DNA of 64,000 bases from Gerris lacustris (GCA_951217055.1 OX578280.1:13183394-13247393), one strand, 5' to 3'; positions 46,191-57,716 are shown, counted from the first letter of the stretch. Program-made: numbers and translations. The notes: generated from the sequence alone by a model not told the origin.

Positions 46191-47345
46191 TTATGTTATT
46201 TAATATCACTGTTGGTTGTAATTTATAAGTGTTAAAGTTCAGAATTTTAAAATGGTTCTCTAATCAAGATAAATTAGGTAACCTAATCCAACTATCAGGA
46301 CATGTTTATGGATCTATGTCTATTTAATAAATGGTTAGTTATTAATTTGAACCTCATAGAAGAGTAAATTGATCAGTAGCGATTTGGTTACTGTAGTAAT
46401 CATTACTAACCAGTTTATTTTGAGAATCTTAATCCCCCTTAGTTAGGGGATCACCTCTAACTAATTGCGTCATATTTAATTTTCAATCCAAACATACCAT
46501 ATTCTCTAATGCCAGTGACCAAACAGAAATGTGGTCCGGTCGTTTGTATGCATAATTTATAAATGAAACATGAGATATCAGTAAATCAATTAGGTGTATA
46601 ACGCCATATTGTTTAATGTTCGATGCCGATTAAATTATTATGTATTGATCCTTAGAGTGCTTGTGTAATTTAATTTTCTCTAAAAATTGCAGGAATGAAA
46701 TCACTGATGTTGGGCAAAAAAGGGCTTAAGTAAGGAAATATGAAGTTTTCAGAGCGATTTACCAAACTTTTGAAAAATCATTATAAATCCTGCCTAAGTA
46801 TTTTTTACTTCCTGAACCACAATATTATCTAAACAGTGACTATTCATTACAGTGAAATTCAATATTTCAATAAATATTATTTATTTTAGTCCCACTTAAG
46901 CCCATTAGACTTAATTTCTATGTGAAGGATTTTTTTTTTTTTTTCACTCACGATATCCCACATGTACTTGCAGACAAGCCTCCCAAGACCAATAAAATGA
47001 AAACCTCAAAATCACCATTTTGGTAGTTACGAGGTATCCCTTATTAACCATCGATATAAGGATAACGAGAAACAGTCAAACAATTATAGTAATACTAGAA
47101 AAACACAGCAGACTTTGTCCGGCCTTTGTATAATTATTTACCTCTGTATATTTAAATACGGGTGATGTGCACGTAATCTATAGAATCTATATTCGTTAAG
47201 TAGTGTTTGATTAACTTTAACTATTTTTTATACCTGGGCAATAGAACTTAACTGAGTGAATTATCGTCTGTAATTTATATATAGTGCAAGGAAAGCGAGA
47301 ATCAGTAACAATAGTAAAGTAACATCTGATACTCGCTATCCCTCA
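46191..47345. other. AT-rich DNA without recognised features
   Basis: Left flank of the BEL insertion. No gene, RNA or repeat found apart from a T-run near 46,929-46,944. Confidence 0.4.
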
Positions 47346-47350
47346 TACTC

Positions 47351-47603
47351 TGTTTGGGATCCGGCAGAAACCTAATTAGTATATTTAATCAGTTGTTATC
47401 TACGAGTTTATAGAGAATGTCGAAGATTCAGTCAATTACGACTATTTACGACCGAAGTCCATTCAGTTTCTAAGCTAAACCCGGGTCCCCCCGCCCCATC
47501 TTAGCTGTCACACTGCCACGCGTGAGTCAGTTGCCTCCTAGTCTTGGTTGTGTCAACCTGCAACGTATCCGGCGCTCCATACATTATCACGCAAACAGCG
47601 TGG
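47351..47603 (+). repeat. BEL/Pao LTR1, truncated (first 253 bp)
   Basis: TGTTTGGGATCCGGCAGAAA onward is identical by eye to the first 253 bp of the two complete LTRs and stops at CAGCGTGG. The last three bases, TGG, could equally come from the pol sequence that follows, a 3-bp microhomology at the deletion joint. The LTR's polyadenylation end and the primer-binding site are lost. Confidence 0.9.
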
Positions 47604-49091
47604 ATGGAACGGTTTTCCTCATATCACCGACTTTTGCGTACTGTCGCCAAGATGTTTAGATTCGCTCTTTTTGTCTACTGTAAGCGAGCTGCCGTTCACA
47701 TAAGGCGCCCCTTAAATGTAGATGAATACAACCACGCACGAATCACGTGCATTAAAGTGGTTCAATATCATTATTTCTTTAATGGAAATCGTGACGATTG
47801 GAGTCACATCGACAAAAATCTCTCCAAACTAAGTCCATTTCTTGACGAACAGGGTGTCTTGAGGGCGGGCGGTAGGTTACGCCACGCCGATCTTCCTGAC
47901 AGCCATAAATTTCCCATCTTACTGCCAAATAAGTGTCACTTTTCTACTCTCCTAGTGGACTACTATCATCGGAAAAACAAACATCCAGGACCATCTCTTC
48001 TTCAGGCCCTTATTCAGACAAAATTTTGGATACCATGCCTTCGACGGTTAGTTAAGCAGCGAACCTTCCAGTGTTTAAAATGTTACATAATGAAACAACG
48101 GGCCTTAACACCACTAATGGGTGACTTACCTTCACAAAGACTTGTGGGGATCAAGCCGTTCCTTCAAGTTGGAGTCGATTTCGCTGGGCCGTTTATAATC
48201 CGGGAATCCCTTCGTAGGAAAGCCACTCAGTCAAAGGCATATCTCAGCGTCTTCGTATGCCTGAGTACTAAGGCTGTTCATCTGGAGTTGGTATCCAGCC
48301 TTAGTACTGATGCATTCCTAGCTGCGTTTGACCGATTCACGTCCAGACGAGGCCTGCCAACAGGAATGATGTCCGACTGCGGTACTAATTTTGTAGGTGC
48401 GGCTAACAGGATGGAAGAGTTTTGTACTTGGTATAATGATGCTGTCACCCAAGGACAAATTATCGAACATGGATCCGAAGTAGGGGTTCGATGGACGTTC
48501 AATCCTCCTTATTCACCTCATTTTGGAGGTATTTGGGAAGCAGCCGTTAAGTCCGCGAAAAGATACCTTACGCTTGCAACTGGTGAGACACCCATGACGT
48601 TTGAAGAGTTAACGACATTGTTCGCAAAAATTGAGGCAATACTCAATTCGCGTCCATTATGTCCTTTATCGTCAAGTCCAGAAGAAACTGATTACTTATC
48701 TCCGGGACACTTTCTTACTGGAGGCCCCATCTTAGCTCAGCCTGAGCCCTCACTCCTCGACCTTCGGGACAACCTTCTCTCCAGATGGCAGCTTGTAAAA
48801 AAGATGACGGAACAGGTTTGGGAAAGATGGAGATTAGAATATCTGTCGACTCTGCAACAGAAACCGAAATGGCTTAAATCCAATCCAAACTTGTCAGTAG
48901 GTGATCTCGTTTGCATCAAAGAGCCAAACATCCCAGTCTTGAGTTGGCCCATGGCCAGAGTCATCGCTACTCATCCAGGTAAGGATGGAGTAGTAAGAGT
49001 CGTGACCATCCAAACATCAAGAAACACCTACAAGCGACCTGTGGTTAAATTGATACCACTTCTTCCCTTCCAGGAACCTGCCTTTTCATAA
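47604..49091 (+). pseudogene. BEL/Pao pol 3' fragment: intact integrase-only frame behind the truncated LTR
   Basis: 495 codons from the ATG at 47,604, identical in translation to residues 1,286-1,780 of the complete polyprotein downstream. The frame is open upstream into the LTR for at least 20 codons from a TTG at 47,544. It keeps the H2C2 zinc finger, the D-D-E core and the C-terminal DUF5641-like domain. Gag, protease, RT and RNase H are deleted. I call it a pseudogene because it is a deletion product, though the remaining frame is undamaged. If the LTR fragment still promotes transcription, it could supply integrase without reverse transcriptase; that is inference. Confidence 0.85.
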
Positions 49092-49126
49092 GCACGAAAT
49101 TTGTTTCCAAATTTGGCGGGCGGTTA

Positions 49127-50184
49127 TGTTTGGGATCCGGCAGAAACCTAATTAGTATATTTAATCAGTTGTTATCTACGAGTTTATAGAGAATGTCGAA
49201 GATTCAGTCAATTACGACTATTTACGACCGAAGTCCATTCAGTTTCTAAGCTAAACCCGGGTCCCCCCGCCCCATCTTAGCTGTCACACTGCCACGCGTG
49301 AGTCAGTTGCCTCCTAGTCTTGGTTGTGTCAACCTGCAACGTATCCGGCGCTCCATACATTATCACGCAAACAGCGTGGTAGTGAGCGTCAGTTAATTCC
49401 CGACCGGGTCTCATTATTGTCCCGTGTTCTGCGGAACATTTTATTGGTTCACTTGGGTCTCAGCATCCCACATTCATCAAGAGGATTAATTCTGCAACCA
49501 CTTGCTGAATTACCTCCGTCTTCGGTCAACACCTCAAGTTTAATCCCAGCTCAAACCCGTGGTCAGGTGTGGATTTCTACTCACCGCCGTTGAGGATCTC
49601 TGTGGATTACTACAACTTATGGATTACTCTTCTCAGATAAGCCTCTTTTCTATATCACATCAGCCGATATCAAATCTTATATCTTTTCTTTACGTCTGAA
49701 GAATTTAAGTCATATTTTACTTTCTCACAAGATCAGTATATTTAAGGGTTAAGAAGGATATTGTACACTCCTTCCCTACTAATTTCATCATATATATATA
49801 TATATATGTATATTATATTGTTGTTTCTTTTCGGGCTAAAATTAAACTACAACATTATTCTTATTACTTTACTGATAAAGAGTATTATTTTATTTTATTT
49901 CTATTTAATTTAATGTAAACCTGTAATTTGAAGATTCCATTTTTCTGTTAATCCTAAGATTTAAGGGAGCTCCTTATTAGTAATTAAGATTTTAGATAAA
50001 AGAATGTTATTTGTATGATTTAGGGGAGATATTTATAATTTCTTTTTTTTCTTTTAATTAAACTCTTCAATTGAACTGTATCTTGTTTCTTATTGTCATT
50101 GAAATAATAACAAATCCTCTCATATTCTAAGGTTTTAGTGTTAATGGATTTTAATAAATTAAAACCCGTCGCTAATCCCTCACA
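49127..50184 (+). repeat. BEL/Pao 5' LTR (LTR2), complete, 1,058 bp
   Basis: Runs from TGTTTGGGATCC to CTAATCCCTCACA, with the TG...CA ends of retroviral-type LTRs. Equal in length to LTR3 and identical wherever I compared. An AATAAA lies at 50,153-50,158, 27 bases before the end, a likely polyadenylation signal. A TA run occurs at about 49,790-49,806. It serves both as 3' LTR of the truncated unit and 5' LTR of the complete one. Confidence 0.95.
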
Positions 50185-50190
50185 TAAATT

Positions 50191-50206
50191 TGGTAGCAGA
50201 GCGTGG
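50191..50206 (+). other. BEL/Pao primer-binding site
   Basis: TGGTAGCAGAGC, six bases after the LTR, complements the CCA-tailed 3' end of animal initiator tRNA-Met as I recall it (12 bases), with GTGG following. Minus-strand DNA synthesis would start here. The tRNA identity rests on memory, so it should be compared with the host tRNA set. Confidence 0.65.
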
Positions 50207-51280
50207 TTGTCATTATTATTATTGTTATTATTTCCCTTATTTTCAATTTATACTTTTCTTTTAAAAATTTCATTTTATACAATTTATTTATATAGTATTG
50301 TATATTTATTATAAGATATAGTGAAGATTTTATTCAATTTTCAAGCTAAGGAAAATCATACCTTGAGTTACATTTATAATTTAATATTGTGTAAGATACA
50401 ACAGATTATATTTCTTTTTGCAAACCTACTATTTAAGGATTAAGAATTATTATTATTGTTTTATTTTTATTTCATCTTTTTCATAGTAAGTGGATGTGTA
50501 TTATAAAAAACTTTATTACTATTCTATCTTATTTATTTTTTATTTATTTTTTTTTAAGAACCTTTTTACATATTATTCAATTATGAATTTATTTTGTTGT
50601 TCAAATAATTTTTGAGTTCTAGCATATACTTTTGTGTTAATGAAATGGTCATTTCATGAATTAGTTTAATTTTCTTTGAATTTATCTATGTTTTAAGGTC
50701 ACTTAAAATCTAATTAGACTTATTTATTGTCCTAATTTGTTATAGAAAATTTATCTGTAAGAAACATATTATCTTTTATTATTCTACACTCTTATCTTTG
50801 TCTCAATATTTTATGCGATTATCTGCCTAATTTGACAAGTTATTTTCAACAAACATTTATAAATTTTCTTCAATTATTAAATTTAATAACTTGTGTTTAC
50901 ATTAAAAGATTATTTTATTATTTAATCATTCTTTATATTATACTCGATATCATTGATCTTAAGTAATGAATTTATTATTCAAATATGTTTTCCTTCCACT
51001 CATTCAATTCAACTTGAATAGTGAATATTCTCATTAACAACAACAAAGTTGTTTTGTTTTTATTCTTTTTTTTTTTTTCTCAATTTGATAGATTCATTTT
51101 ATAAATTGCCAGTAATATTTCTTATAATTTAATTATTTCTAGATTTTCAAATTAATTTGAATTTGTATTATTGAATTTCAACTAATTCATCCTAGATTTT
51201 TCATCTTAAAGATTTCAAATTCTACCTTTAGACTGCTGGTATTAACATATAAATTTAAGCTTTCTAAATAACTCTACGAT
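50207..51280 (+). other. Long AT-rich untranslated leader of the BEL/Pao element
   Basis: About 1.07 kb between the primer-binding site and the gag start, without long frames, rich in T and A. Packaging or translation signals would be expected here but none can be pointed out. It is absent from the truncated unit. Confidence 0.6.
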
Positions 51281-54200
51281 ATGGCGGGTGACGATCCTCC
51301 CCCTGCGAGTAAGCAACAAGTCGCCGGAGATAGTTCTGCCGGAGGAAGTCCTGGAACTATTACAAATCCAAGTAAACAATATAACGACAATTTTGCTTCT
51401 CTTAAACGTAAACTTGTTCAGGCAGGTAAAGAAGTTCAACAAATAAATGAACAGGGCCGCCTAGCTCTTACCGATAGGACGGAAGTTCTTAATTTTAAAG
51501 GCATGTTTAGGGCGATGGATAGATACTATTCAAAATACGAGTCTCTATGGGATGAGATTGTTGATCTTCAAACTGCAGCAAATAAAAAGGATTTTCCAAC
51601 AGAAAAGGATAATTCGACAAAAGCTGCTGTTCGAAAATATTATTATGAGGCCAGCGCAACTTATGAAAAATTTTCGGCTGTTCCCGCGCCCCAACCGGCA
51701 AATGTAACTGTATCTGGTGAATTTAGGGCTTCACAGAATCTACCGAAAATCACTTTAAATAAATTCGATGGCACTATCACTAAATGGCCAAAGTTCAGAG
51801 ACACCTATCTAGCTCTAGTACACAACGATGTCAACATACCCGACATGCAAAAATTTCACTATCTAGTAAATTATGTAAGTGGAACCGCGGCATCAGTTAT
51901 CAGTCATTTGCCGTTAGAGGAAAGTAATTATGAGATAGCATGGAATGCTCTTACAAAGGCTTACGATAATAAGAGAATGCTTGCGGCAGCGTATCTCAAC
52001 GATGTGCTTTCTTTCACACCTTTTACTGGTAAACCATCAGTAGACTCTCTTCGGTCTTTCTTATCTCTCATCTCTGATAGCATATCTGCGTTTAAGTTGT
52101 TAAAGATTAAAGATGAAGCAGAATTCATTTTATTTCATTTAGCGATAAAGTGCTTAGATCCGATAACAAGGGAACAGTTTGAAATGGCACACAAGTCCGT
52201 GGAATTTCCTACGTTTGAGAAACTGAGCACCTTTGTCAGAGAGAGATGCTTAGCACAACAGTTGGCGGAGGGTAAGGAGTCTAGTCTCTCCTTTAACGAC
52301 TCTTCTAAACCCAAAAATCCTAAATTTACCAAACCTCGTTATAAAACTTCAGCACTTATGGCTAACGTGCCAGATCATCGAGACAGAGAGAATAAAGGCA
52401 CTTACAAGACGGATCAAAATAAGTCTAACACTTGTATTATATGTAAGAAAGGCTCACATGGTGTATTATCTTGTAGAAAGTTTATAGCTGCACCTGTATC
52501 TCAACGTCTACACATGATAAAATCTTTTAAGGGTTGTCTAAACTGCATGAGTTATTATCATAAATCACACGATTGTTCGAGCCGCTTCCGGTGCCGTTAC
52601 TGCGGGCTGAAACATAATACTGCAATTCACCATGAAGATAAATTCCCGAATCAAACTTTAAATGAAAATAAAACAGAAAGACTTAGCTTAAAACAAGCGG
52701 AAAAGGAATCCCATCAGCAGGAATCCTTTTCTGGGTCCGTGACATCTAAAAATACAGATCCCCGTGTGATTTTAGGAACAGTAACAGCCCATATTCAAGA
52801 CTGCAACGGTCAGTTTCATATCATTCGGATGGTGCTTGACTGTGGTAGTCAATATTCATTCATCACGACAAGAGCAGTTCGCCGCTTAGGTCTAGACGTC
52901 ATACAATGTCGGAAACAAATCTCCGGCATCGGACAAACTCTTTTTGAAGGGACGAAAGGTCAAGTGTTTTGTACTATTAAGCCCCGCAACTCTAACTCTC
53001 CACGATTACAAACCAATGCTATCGTCGTACAAACTATTTCATCACACTTGCCTAGTTCGAGCCTTTCATCATCGGTATGGAAACAGTTTATGAAGTATGA
53101 ATTAGCCGATCCTGAGTTCTTCGAGCCATCTTCGATAGATTTCTTATTGGGAGCTGATATGTACCCAGATGTCTTAACAGGAACCGTTTCATCCGTCGGA
53201 GACAACTTACCGAAACTGATGCCTACCATCTTCGGCCAAGTGGTCGTTGGCAAGTATTTATCTCAAAACCAACAATCAACTGGATTTTCTTTCTTCGTTT
53301 CAAATCCTGGGGACGACCTAAATGAAAATTTAAAGCGTTTCTGGGAGATAGAGGAACCTATCCCTGTTAAGCATATGAATCCAGAAGACGTAGAATGTGA
53401 AGAGCATTTTGTCAATACACATCATAGGACAGAGAATGGAGTCTACGTCGTTCGCTTGCCATTTAAGGAAGATGTACCCGAGTTCAGCGATTCCAGATTC
53501 ATTGCACAAAAAAGATTTCAGAACCTTGAGTCTAAACTTAATAAATCCCCTGTCATACGTTCTCAGTACGTAGATTTTATGCAGGAGTACAGGGACTTAG
53601 GTCACATGAATATTACTGAGACGGATTCCAAATTCTTTATTCCTCATCATTGCGTCTTCAATAAATCTAAAATAAGAGTAGTATTCGATGGATCTGTCCA
53701 AACATCTTCAGGTTCCCTAAATGATTACCTCATGGTTGGTGAGAAATTACAATCCGACAGTAGAGAAATTCTCTTAAATTTTCGATTACATCCAGTCGCA
53801 TTTACATGCGACATTGTCAAAATGTATCGCAACATCTTATTAGATCCCCAAGATAGGCCCTATCAAACTATTTGGTGGAGATTTCACTCAACAGATGCGA
53901 TTCAACGATACACTTTGAATACTGTGACTTATGGATTAGTCTGTAGTCCATTTCAAGCTTTAAGGGTGATAAAACAATTAAGGGTAGATGAAGGCTCAGA
54001 GTTCCCACTAGCAGCTCGTACATTAGACAGCGACATCTACATGGATGACATCGCGACTGGCTCAAGTTCGGTAGACCAGGCTCTAGAGCTACAGAATCAG
54101 ATTATTGCACTACTTAAAAGAGGAGGCTTTTGCCTCAGTAAATGGGCTAGCAATTGTCCTCAAATCATGGAAGCTGTGAACGAAACATCTCCCAATAATC

Positions 54201-56623
54201 AGCCTGTTATTATAACATCCGAAGACGACGAATCTTTAAAAATTCTGGGTCTTCGCTGGGATCCGAAGGAGGATTACTTTCTTTTCAATGTTGAAGCACC
54301 GGCTGCCAACTACACAAAGCGAGGTCTACTTTCCACGGTTGCCCGATTGTACGACCCTTTAGGGTTTCTCGCCCCAACTATTTTTCTTATGAAAAGTTTC
54401 ATCCAATTACTTTGGAAATCCGGTTTAGGATGGGATGATAGTCTGAGCCCATCTGTATGCAGTGAATGGAAGATGATTCTCCAAGAATTACCGTTGCTGT
54501 CCCATATACGTTTACCACGTTATATATCGGACGTCCATATAATAGATTGGCAAATCATTGGCTTTGCAGATGCCTCTACTAAAGGATATTGTGCATCCCT
54601 TTACCTCCGAATTACTAGAAAGGACACTTCTGTACAAACCTATCTCTTGACGGCCAAGACTAAGTTAGCGCCTGTGAAGACGATATCGGTGCCTCGTCTA
54701 GAGCTGTGTGCAGCTCATTTGTTATCTAAACTTTACAAATCTATCTCGAACTTCATATCTAGAATGCCACCATCTATGTTGGAGCCTTGCTTCTTTATAG
54801 ACTCTTCAGTTGTCCTCGGCTGGCTGAAAACTCCAGCGTACAATCTGAAAACCTTCGTAGCCAACCGAGTGACCGAAATCTGCTGTTCTGTACCACCTCA
54901 TTGGTGGAGACATGTAGAATCTAAAGATAACGCTAGCGACTGCGGGTCACGGGGGCTGATGCCCTCCAATTTAATTAACCATGAATTGTGGTGGAATGGT
55001 CCAACATGGCTCCGCCTTCCTCACAAGGACTGGCCTACATCACTAATAGATATTAGTAAAAATCTACCAGAAGTAAAGAAGGAGGCTATCGTTCTTGCAG
55101 CATCCCCTATACCGTCTGAAGATATTATTAAATGGATGGAACGGTTTTCCTCATATCACCGACTTTTGCGTACTGTCGCCAAGATGTTTAGATTCGCTCT
55201 TTTTGTCTACTGTAAGCGAGCTGCCGTTCACATAAGGCGCCCCTTAAATGTAGATGAATACAACCACGCACGAATCACGTGCATTAAAGTGGTTCAATAT
55301 CATTATTTCTTTAATGGAAATCGTGACGATTGGAGTCACATCGACAAAAATCTCTCCAAACTAAGTCCATTTCTTGACGAACAGGGTGTCTTGAGGGCGG
55401 GCGGTAGGTTACGCCACGCCGATCTTCCTGACAGCCATAAATTTCCCATCTTACTGCCAAATAAGTGTCACTTTTCTACTCTCCTAGTGGACTACTATCA
55501 TCGGAAAAACAAACATCCAGGACCATCTCTTCTTCAGGCCCTTATTCAGACAAAATTTTGGATACCATGCCTTCGACGGTTAGTTAAGCAGCGAACCTTC
55601 CAGTGTTTAAAATGTTACATAATGAAACAACGGGCCTTAACACCACTAATGGGTGACTTACCTTCACAAAGACTTGTGGGGATCAAGCCGTTCCTTCAAG
55701 TTGGAGTCGATTTCGCTGGGCCGTTTATAATCCGGGAATCCCTTCGTAGGAAAGCCACTCAGTCAAAGGCATATCTCAGCGTCTTCGTATGCCTGAGTAC
55801 TAAGGCTGTTCATCTGGAGTTGGTATCCAGCCTTAGTACTGATGCATTCCTAGCTGCGTTTGACCGATTCACGTCCAGACGAGGCCTGCCAACAGGAATG
55901 ATGTCCGACTGCGGTACTAATTTTGTAGGTGCGGCTAACAGGATGGAAGAGTTTTGTACTTGGTATAATGATGCTGTCACCCAAGGACAAATTATCGAAC
56001 ATGGATCCGAAGTAGGGGTTCGATGGACGTTCAATCCTCCTTATTCACCTCATTTTGGAGGTATTTGGGAAGCAGCCGTTAAGTCCGCGAAAAGATACCT
56101 TACGCTTGCAACTGGTGAGACACCCATGACGTTTGAAGAGTTAACGACATTGTTCGCAAAAATTGAGGCAATACTCAATTCGCGTCCATTATGTCCTTTA
56201 TCGTCAAGTCCAGAAGAAACTGATTACTTATCTCCGGGACACTTTCTTACTGGAGGCCCCATCTTAGCTCAGCCTGAGCCCTCACTCCTCGACCTTCGGG
56301 ACAACCTTCTCTCCAGATGGCAGCTTGTAAAAAAGATGACGGAACAGGTTTGGGAAAGATGGAGATTAGAATATCTGTCGACTCTGCAACAGAAACCGAA
56401 ATGGCTTAAATCCAATCCAAACTTGTCAGTAGGTGATCTCGTTTGCATCAAAGAGCCAAACATCCCAGTCTTGAGTTGGCCCATGGCCAGAGTCATCGCT
56501 ACTCATCCAGGTAAGGATGGAGTAGTAAGAGTCGTGACCATCCAAACATCAAGAAACACCTACAAGCGACCTGTGGTTAAATTGATACCACTTCTTCCCT
56601 TCCAGGAACCTGCCTTTTCATAA
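51281..56623 (+). CDS. BEL/Pao gag-pol polyprotein, intact 1,780 residues
   Basis: Single frame from ATGGCGGGTGACGATCCTCC. Domains in order: gag with DUF1759-like core (about 154-300, FDGTITKWPKFRDTY); zinc knuckles C385-C388-H393-C398 and C419-C422-H427-C432, plus a third finger from C438; retropepsin-type protease (D520 in VLDCGSQYSFI); reverse transcriptase (D844; Y920-M921-D922-D923); RNase H (D1097 in FADAS, H1211, D1220); integrase zinc finger H1407-H1412-C1442-C1445; integrase core D1477, D1543, E1597; DUF5641-like tail (about 1,690-1,778, WERWRLEYLSTLQQK). All key residues are present and there is no stop or frameshift. Having gag and pol in one frame is usual for BEL/Pao. No envelope frame follows: the stop is 35 bp before the 3' LTR. 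The element looks competent and young. It would be transcribed from LTR2 and act as cytoplasmic particles followed by nuclear integration. Confidence 0.95.
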   Translation: MAGDDPPPASKQQVAGDSSAGGSPGTITNPSKQYNDNFASLKRKLVQAGKEVQQINEQGRLALTDRTEVLNFKGMFRAMDRYYSKYESLWDEIVDLQTAANKKDFPTEKDNSTKAAVRKYYYEASATYEKFSAVPAPQPANVTVSGEFRASQNLPKITLNKFDGTITKWPKFRDTYLALVHNDVNIPDMQKFHYLVNYVSGTAASVISHLPLEESNYEIAWNALTKAYDNKRMLAAAYLNDVLSFTPFTGKPSVDSLRSFLSLISDSISAFKLLKIKDEAEFILFHLAIKCLDPITREQFEMAHKSVEFPTFEKLSTFVRERCLAQQLAEGKESSLSFNDSSKPKNPKFTKPRYKTSALMANVPDHRDRENKGTYKTDQNKSNTCIICKKGSHGVLSCRKFIAAPVSQRLHMIKSFKGCLNCMSYYHKSHDCSSRFRCRYCGLKHNTAIHHEDKFPNQTLNENKTERLSLKQAEKESHQQESFSGSVTSKNTDPRVILGTVTAHIQDCNGQFHIIRMVLDCGSQYSFITTRAVRRLGLDVIQCRKQISGIGQTLFEGTKGQVFCTIKPRNSNSPRLQTNAIVVQTISSHLPSSSLSSSVWKQFMKYELADPEFFEPSSIDFLLGADMYPDVLTGTVSSVGDNLPKLMPTIFGQVVVGKYLSQNQQSTGFSFFVSNPGDDLNENLKRFWEIEEPIPVKHMNPEDVECEEHFVNTHHRTENGVYVVRLPFKEDVPEFSDSRFIAQKRFQNLESKLNKSPVIRSQYVDFMQEYRDLGHMNITETDSKFFIPHHCVFNKSKIRVVFDGSVQTSSGSLNDYLMVGEKLQSDSREILLNFRLHPVAFTCDIVKMYRNILLDPQDRPYQTIWWRFHSTDAIQRYTLNTVTYGLVCSPFQALRVIKQLRVDEGSEFPLAARTLDSDIYMDDIATGSSSVDQALELQNQIIALLKRGGFCLSKWASNCPQIMEAVNETSPNNQPVIITSEDDESLKILGLRWDPKEDYFLFNVEAPAANYTKRGLLSTVARLYDPLGFLAPTIFLMKSFIQLLWKSGLGWDDSLSPSVCSEWKMILQELPLLSHIRLPRYISDVHIIDWQIIGFADASTKGYCASLYLRITRKDTSVQTYLLTAKTKLAPVKTISVPRLELCAAHLLSKLYKSISNFISRMPPSMLEPCFFIDSSVVLGWLKTPAYNLKTFVANRVTEICCSVPPHWWRHVESKDNASDCGSRGLMPSNLINHELWWNGPTWLRLPHKDWPTSLIDISKNLPEVKKEAIVLAASPIPSEDIIKWMERFSSYHRLLRTVAKMFRFALFVYCKRAAVHIRRPLNVDEYNHARITCIKVVQYHYFFNGNRDDWSHIDKNLSKLSPFLDEQGVLRAGGRLRHADLPDSHKFPILLPNKCHFSTLLVDYYHRKNKHPGPSLLQALIQTKFWIPCLRRLVKQRTFQCLKCYIMKQRALTPLMGDLPSQRLVGIKPFLQVGVDFAGPFIIRESLRRKATQSKAYLSVFVCLSTKAVHLELVSSLSTDAFLAAFDRFTSRRGLPTGMMSDCGTNFVGAANRMEEFCTWYNDAVTQGQIIEHGSEVGVRWTFNPPYSPHFGGIWEAAVKSAKRYLTLATGETPMTFEELTTLFAKIEAILNSRPLCPLSSSPEETDYLSPGHFLTGGPILAQPEPSLLDLRDNLLSRWQLVKKMTEQVWERWRLEYLSTLQQKPKWLKSNPNLSVGDLVCIKEPNIPVLSWPMARVIATHPGKDGVVRVVTIQTSRNTYKRPVVKLIPLLPFQEPAFS

Positions 56624-56646
56624 GCACGAAATTTGTTTCCAAATTT

Positions 56647-56655
56647 GGCGGGCGG
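56647..56655 (+). other. Polypurine-tract-like plus-strand primer
   Basis: GGCGGGCGG followed by TTA just before the 3' LTR; the same sequence precedes LTR2 at 49,115-49,123. G-rich tracts with a few C residues at this place are usual in BEL elements. Confidence 0.55.
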
Positions 56656-56658
56656 TTA

Positions 56659-57716
56659 TGTTTGGGATCCGGCAGAAACCTAATTAGTATATTTAATCAG
56701 TTGTTATCTACGAGTTTATAGAGAATGTCGAAGATTCAGTCAATTACGACTATTTACGACCGAAGTCCATTCAGTTTCTAAGCTAAACCCGGGTCCCCCC
56801 GCCCCATCTTAGCTGTCACACTGCCACGCGTGAGTCAGTTGCCTCCTAGTCTTGGTTGTGTCAACCTGCAACGTATCCGGCGCTCCATACATTATCACGC
56901 AAACAGCGTGGTAGTGAGCGTCAGTTAATTCCCGACCGGGTCTCATTATTGTCCCGTGTTCTGCGGAACATTTTATTGGTTCACTTGGGTCTCAGCATCC
57001 CACATTCATCAAGAGGATTAATTCTGCAACCACTTGCTGAATTACCTCCGTCTTCGGTCAACACCTCAAGTTTAATCCCAGCTCAAACCCGTGGTCAGGT
57101 GTGGATTTCTACTCACCGCCGTTGAGGATCTCTGTGGATTACTACAACTTATGGATTACTCTTCTCAGATAAGCCTCTTTTCTATATCACATCAGCCGAT
57201 ATCAAATCTTATATCTTTTCTTTACGTCTGAAGAATTTAAGTCATATTTTACTTTCTCACAAGATCAGTATATTTAAGGGTTAAGAAGGATATTGTACAC
57301 TCCTTCCCTACTAATTTCATCATATATATATATATATATGTATATTATATTGTTGTTTCTTTTCGGGCTAAAATTAAACTACAACATTATTCTTATTACT
57401 TTACTGATAAAGAGTATTATTTTATTTTATTTCTATTTAATTTAATGTAAACCTGTAATTTGAAGATTCCATTTTTCTGTTAATCCTAAGATTTAAGGGA
57501 GCTCCTTATTAGTAATTAAGATTTTAGATAAAAGAATGTTATTTGTATGATTTAGGGGAGATATTTATAATTTCTTTTTTTTCTTTTAATTAAACTCTTC
57601 AATTGAACTGTATCTTGTTTCTTATTGTCATTGAAATAATAACAAATCCTCTCATATTCTAAGGTTTTAGTGTTAATGGATTTTAATAAATTAAAACCCG
57701 TCGCTAATCCCTCACA
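56659..57716 (+). repeat. BEL/Pao 3' LTR (LTR3), complete, 1,058 bp
   Basis: TGTTTGGGATCC to CCCTCACA, equal to LTR2 in length and in every segment compared, including the TA run and AATAAA (57,685-57,690). Followed directly by the TACTC duplication. Confidence 0.95.

Noticed and set aside
48278..48964. Minus-strand frames opposite the integrase (also in the complete copy)
   Set aside because: Shadow frames of the coding strand.
49324..49593. 89-residue frame inside the BEL LTR (also at 56,856-57,125)
   Set aside because: Starts with a non-ATG codon inside the LTR; identical in both LTRs because the LTRs are identical. No sign of an LTR-encoded protein.
56624..56658. Possible envelope gene of the BEL element
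   Set aside because: Only 35 bp separate the polyprotein stop from the 3' LTR, so there is no room for one.
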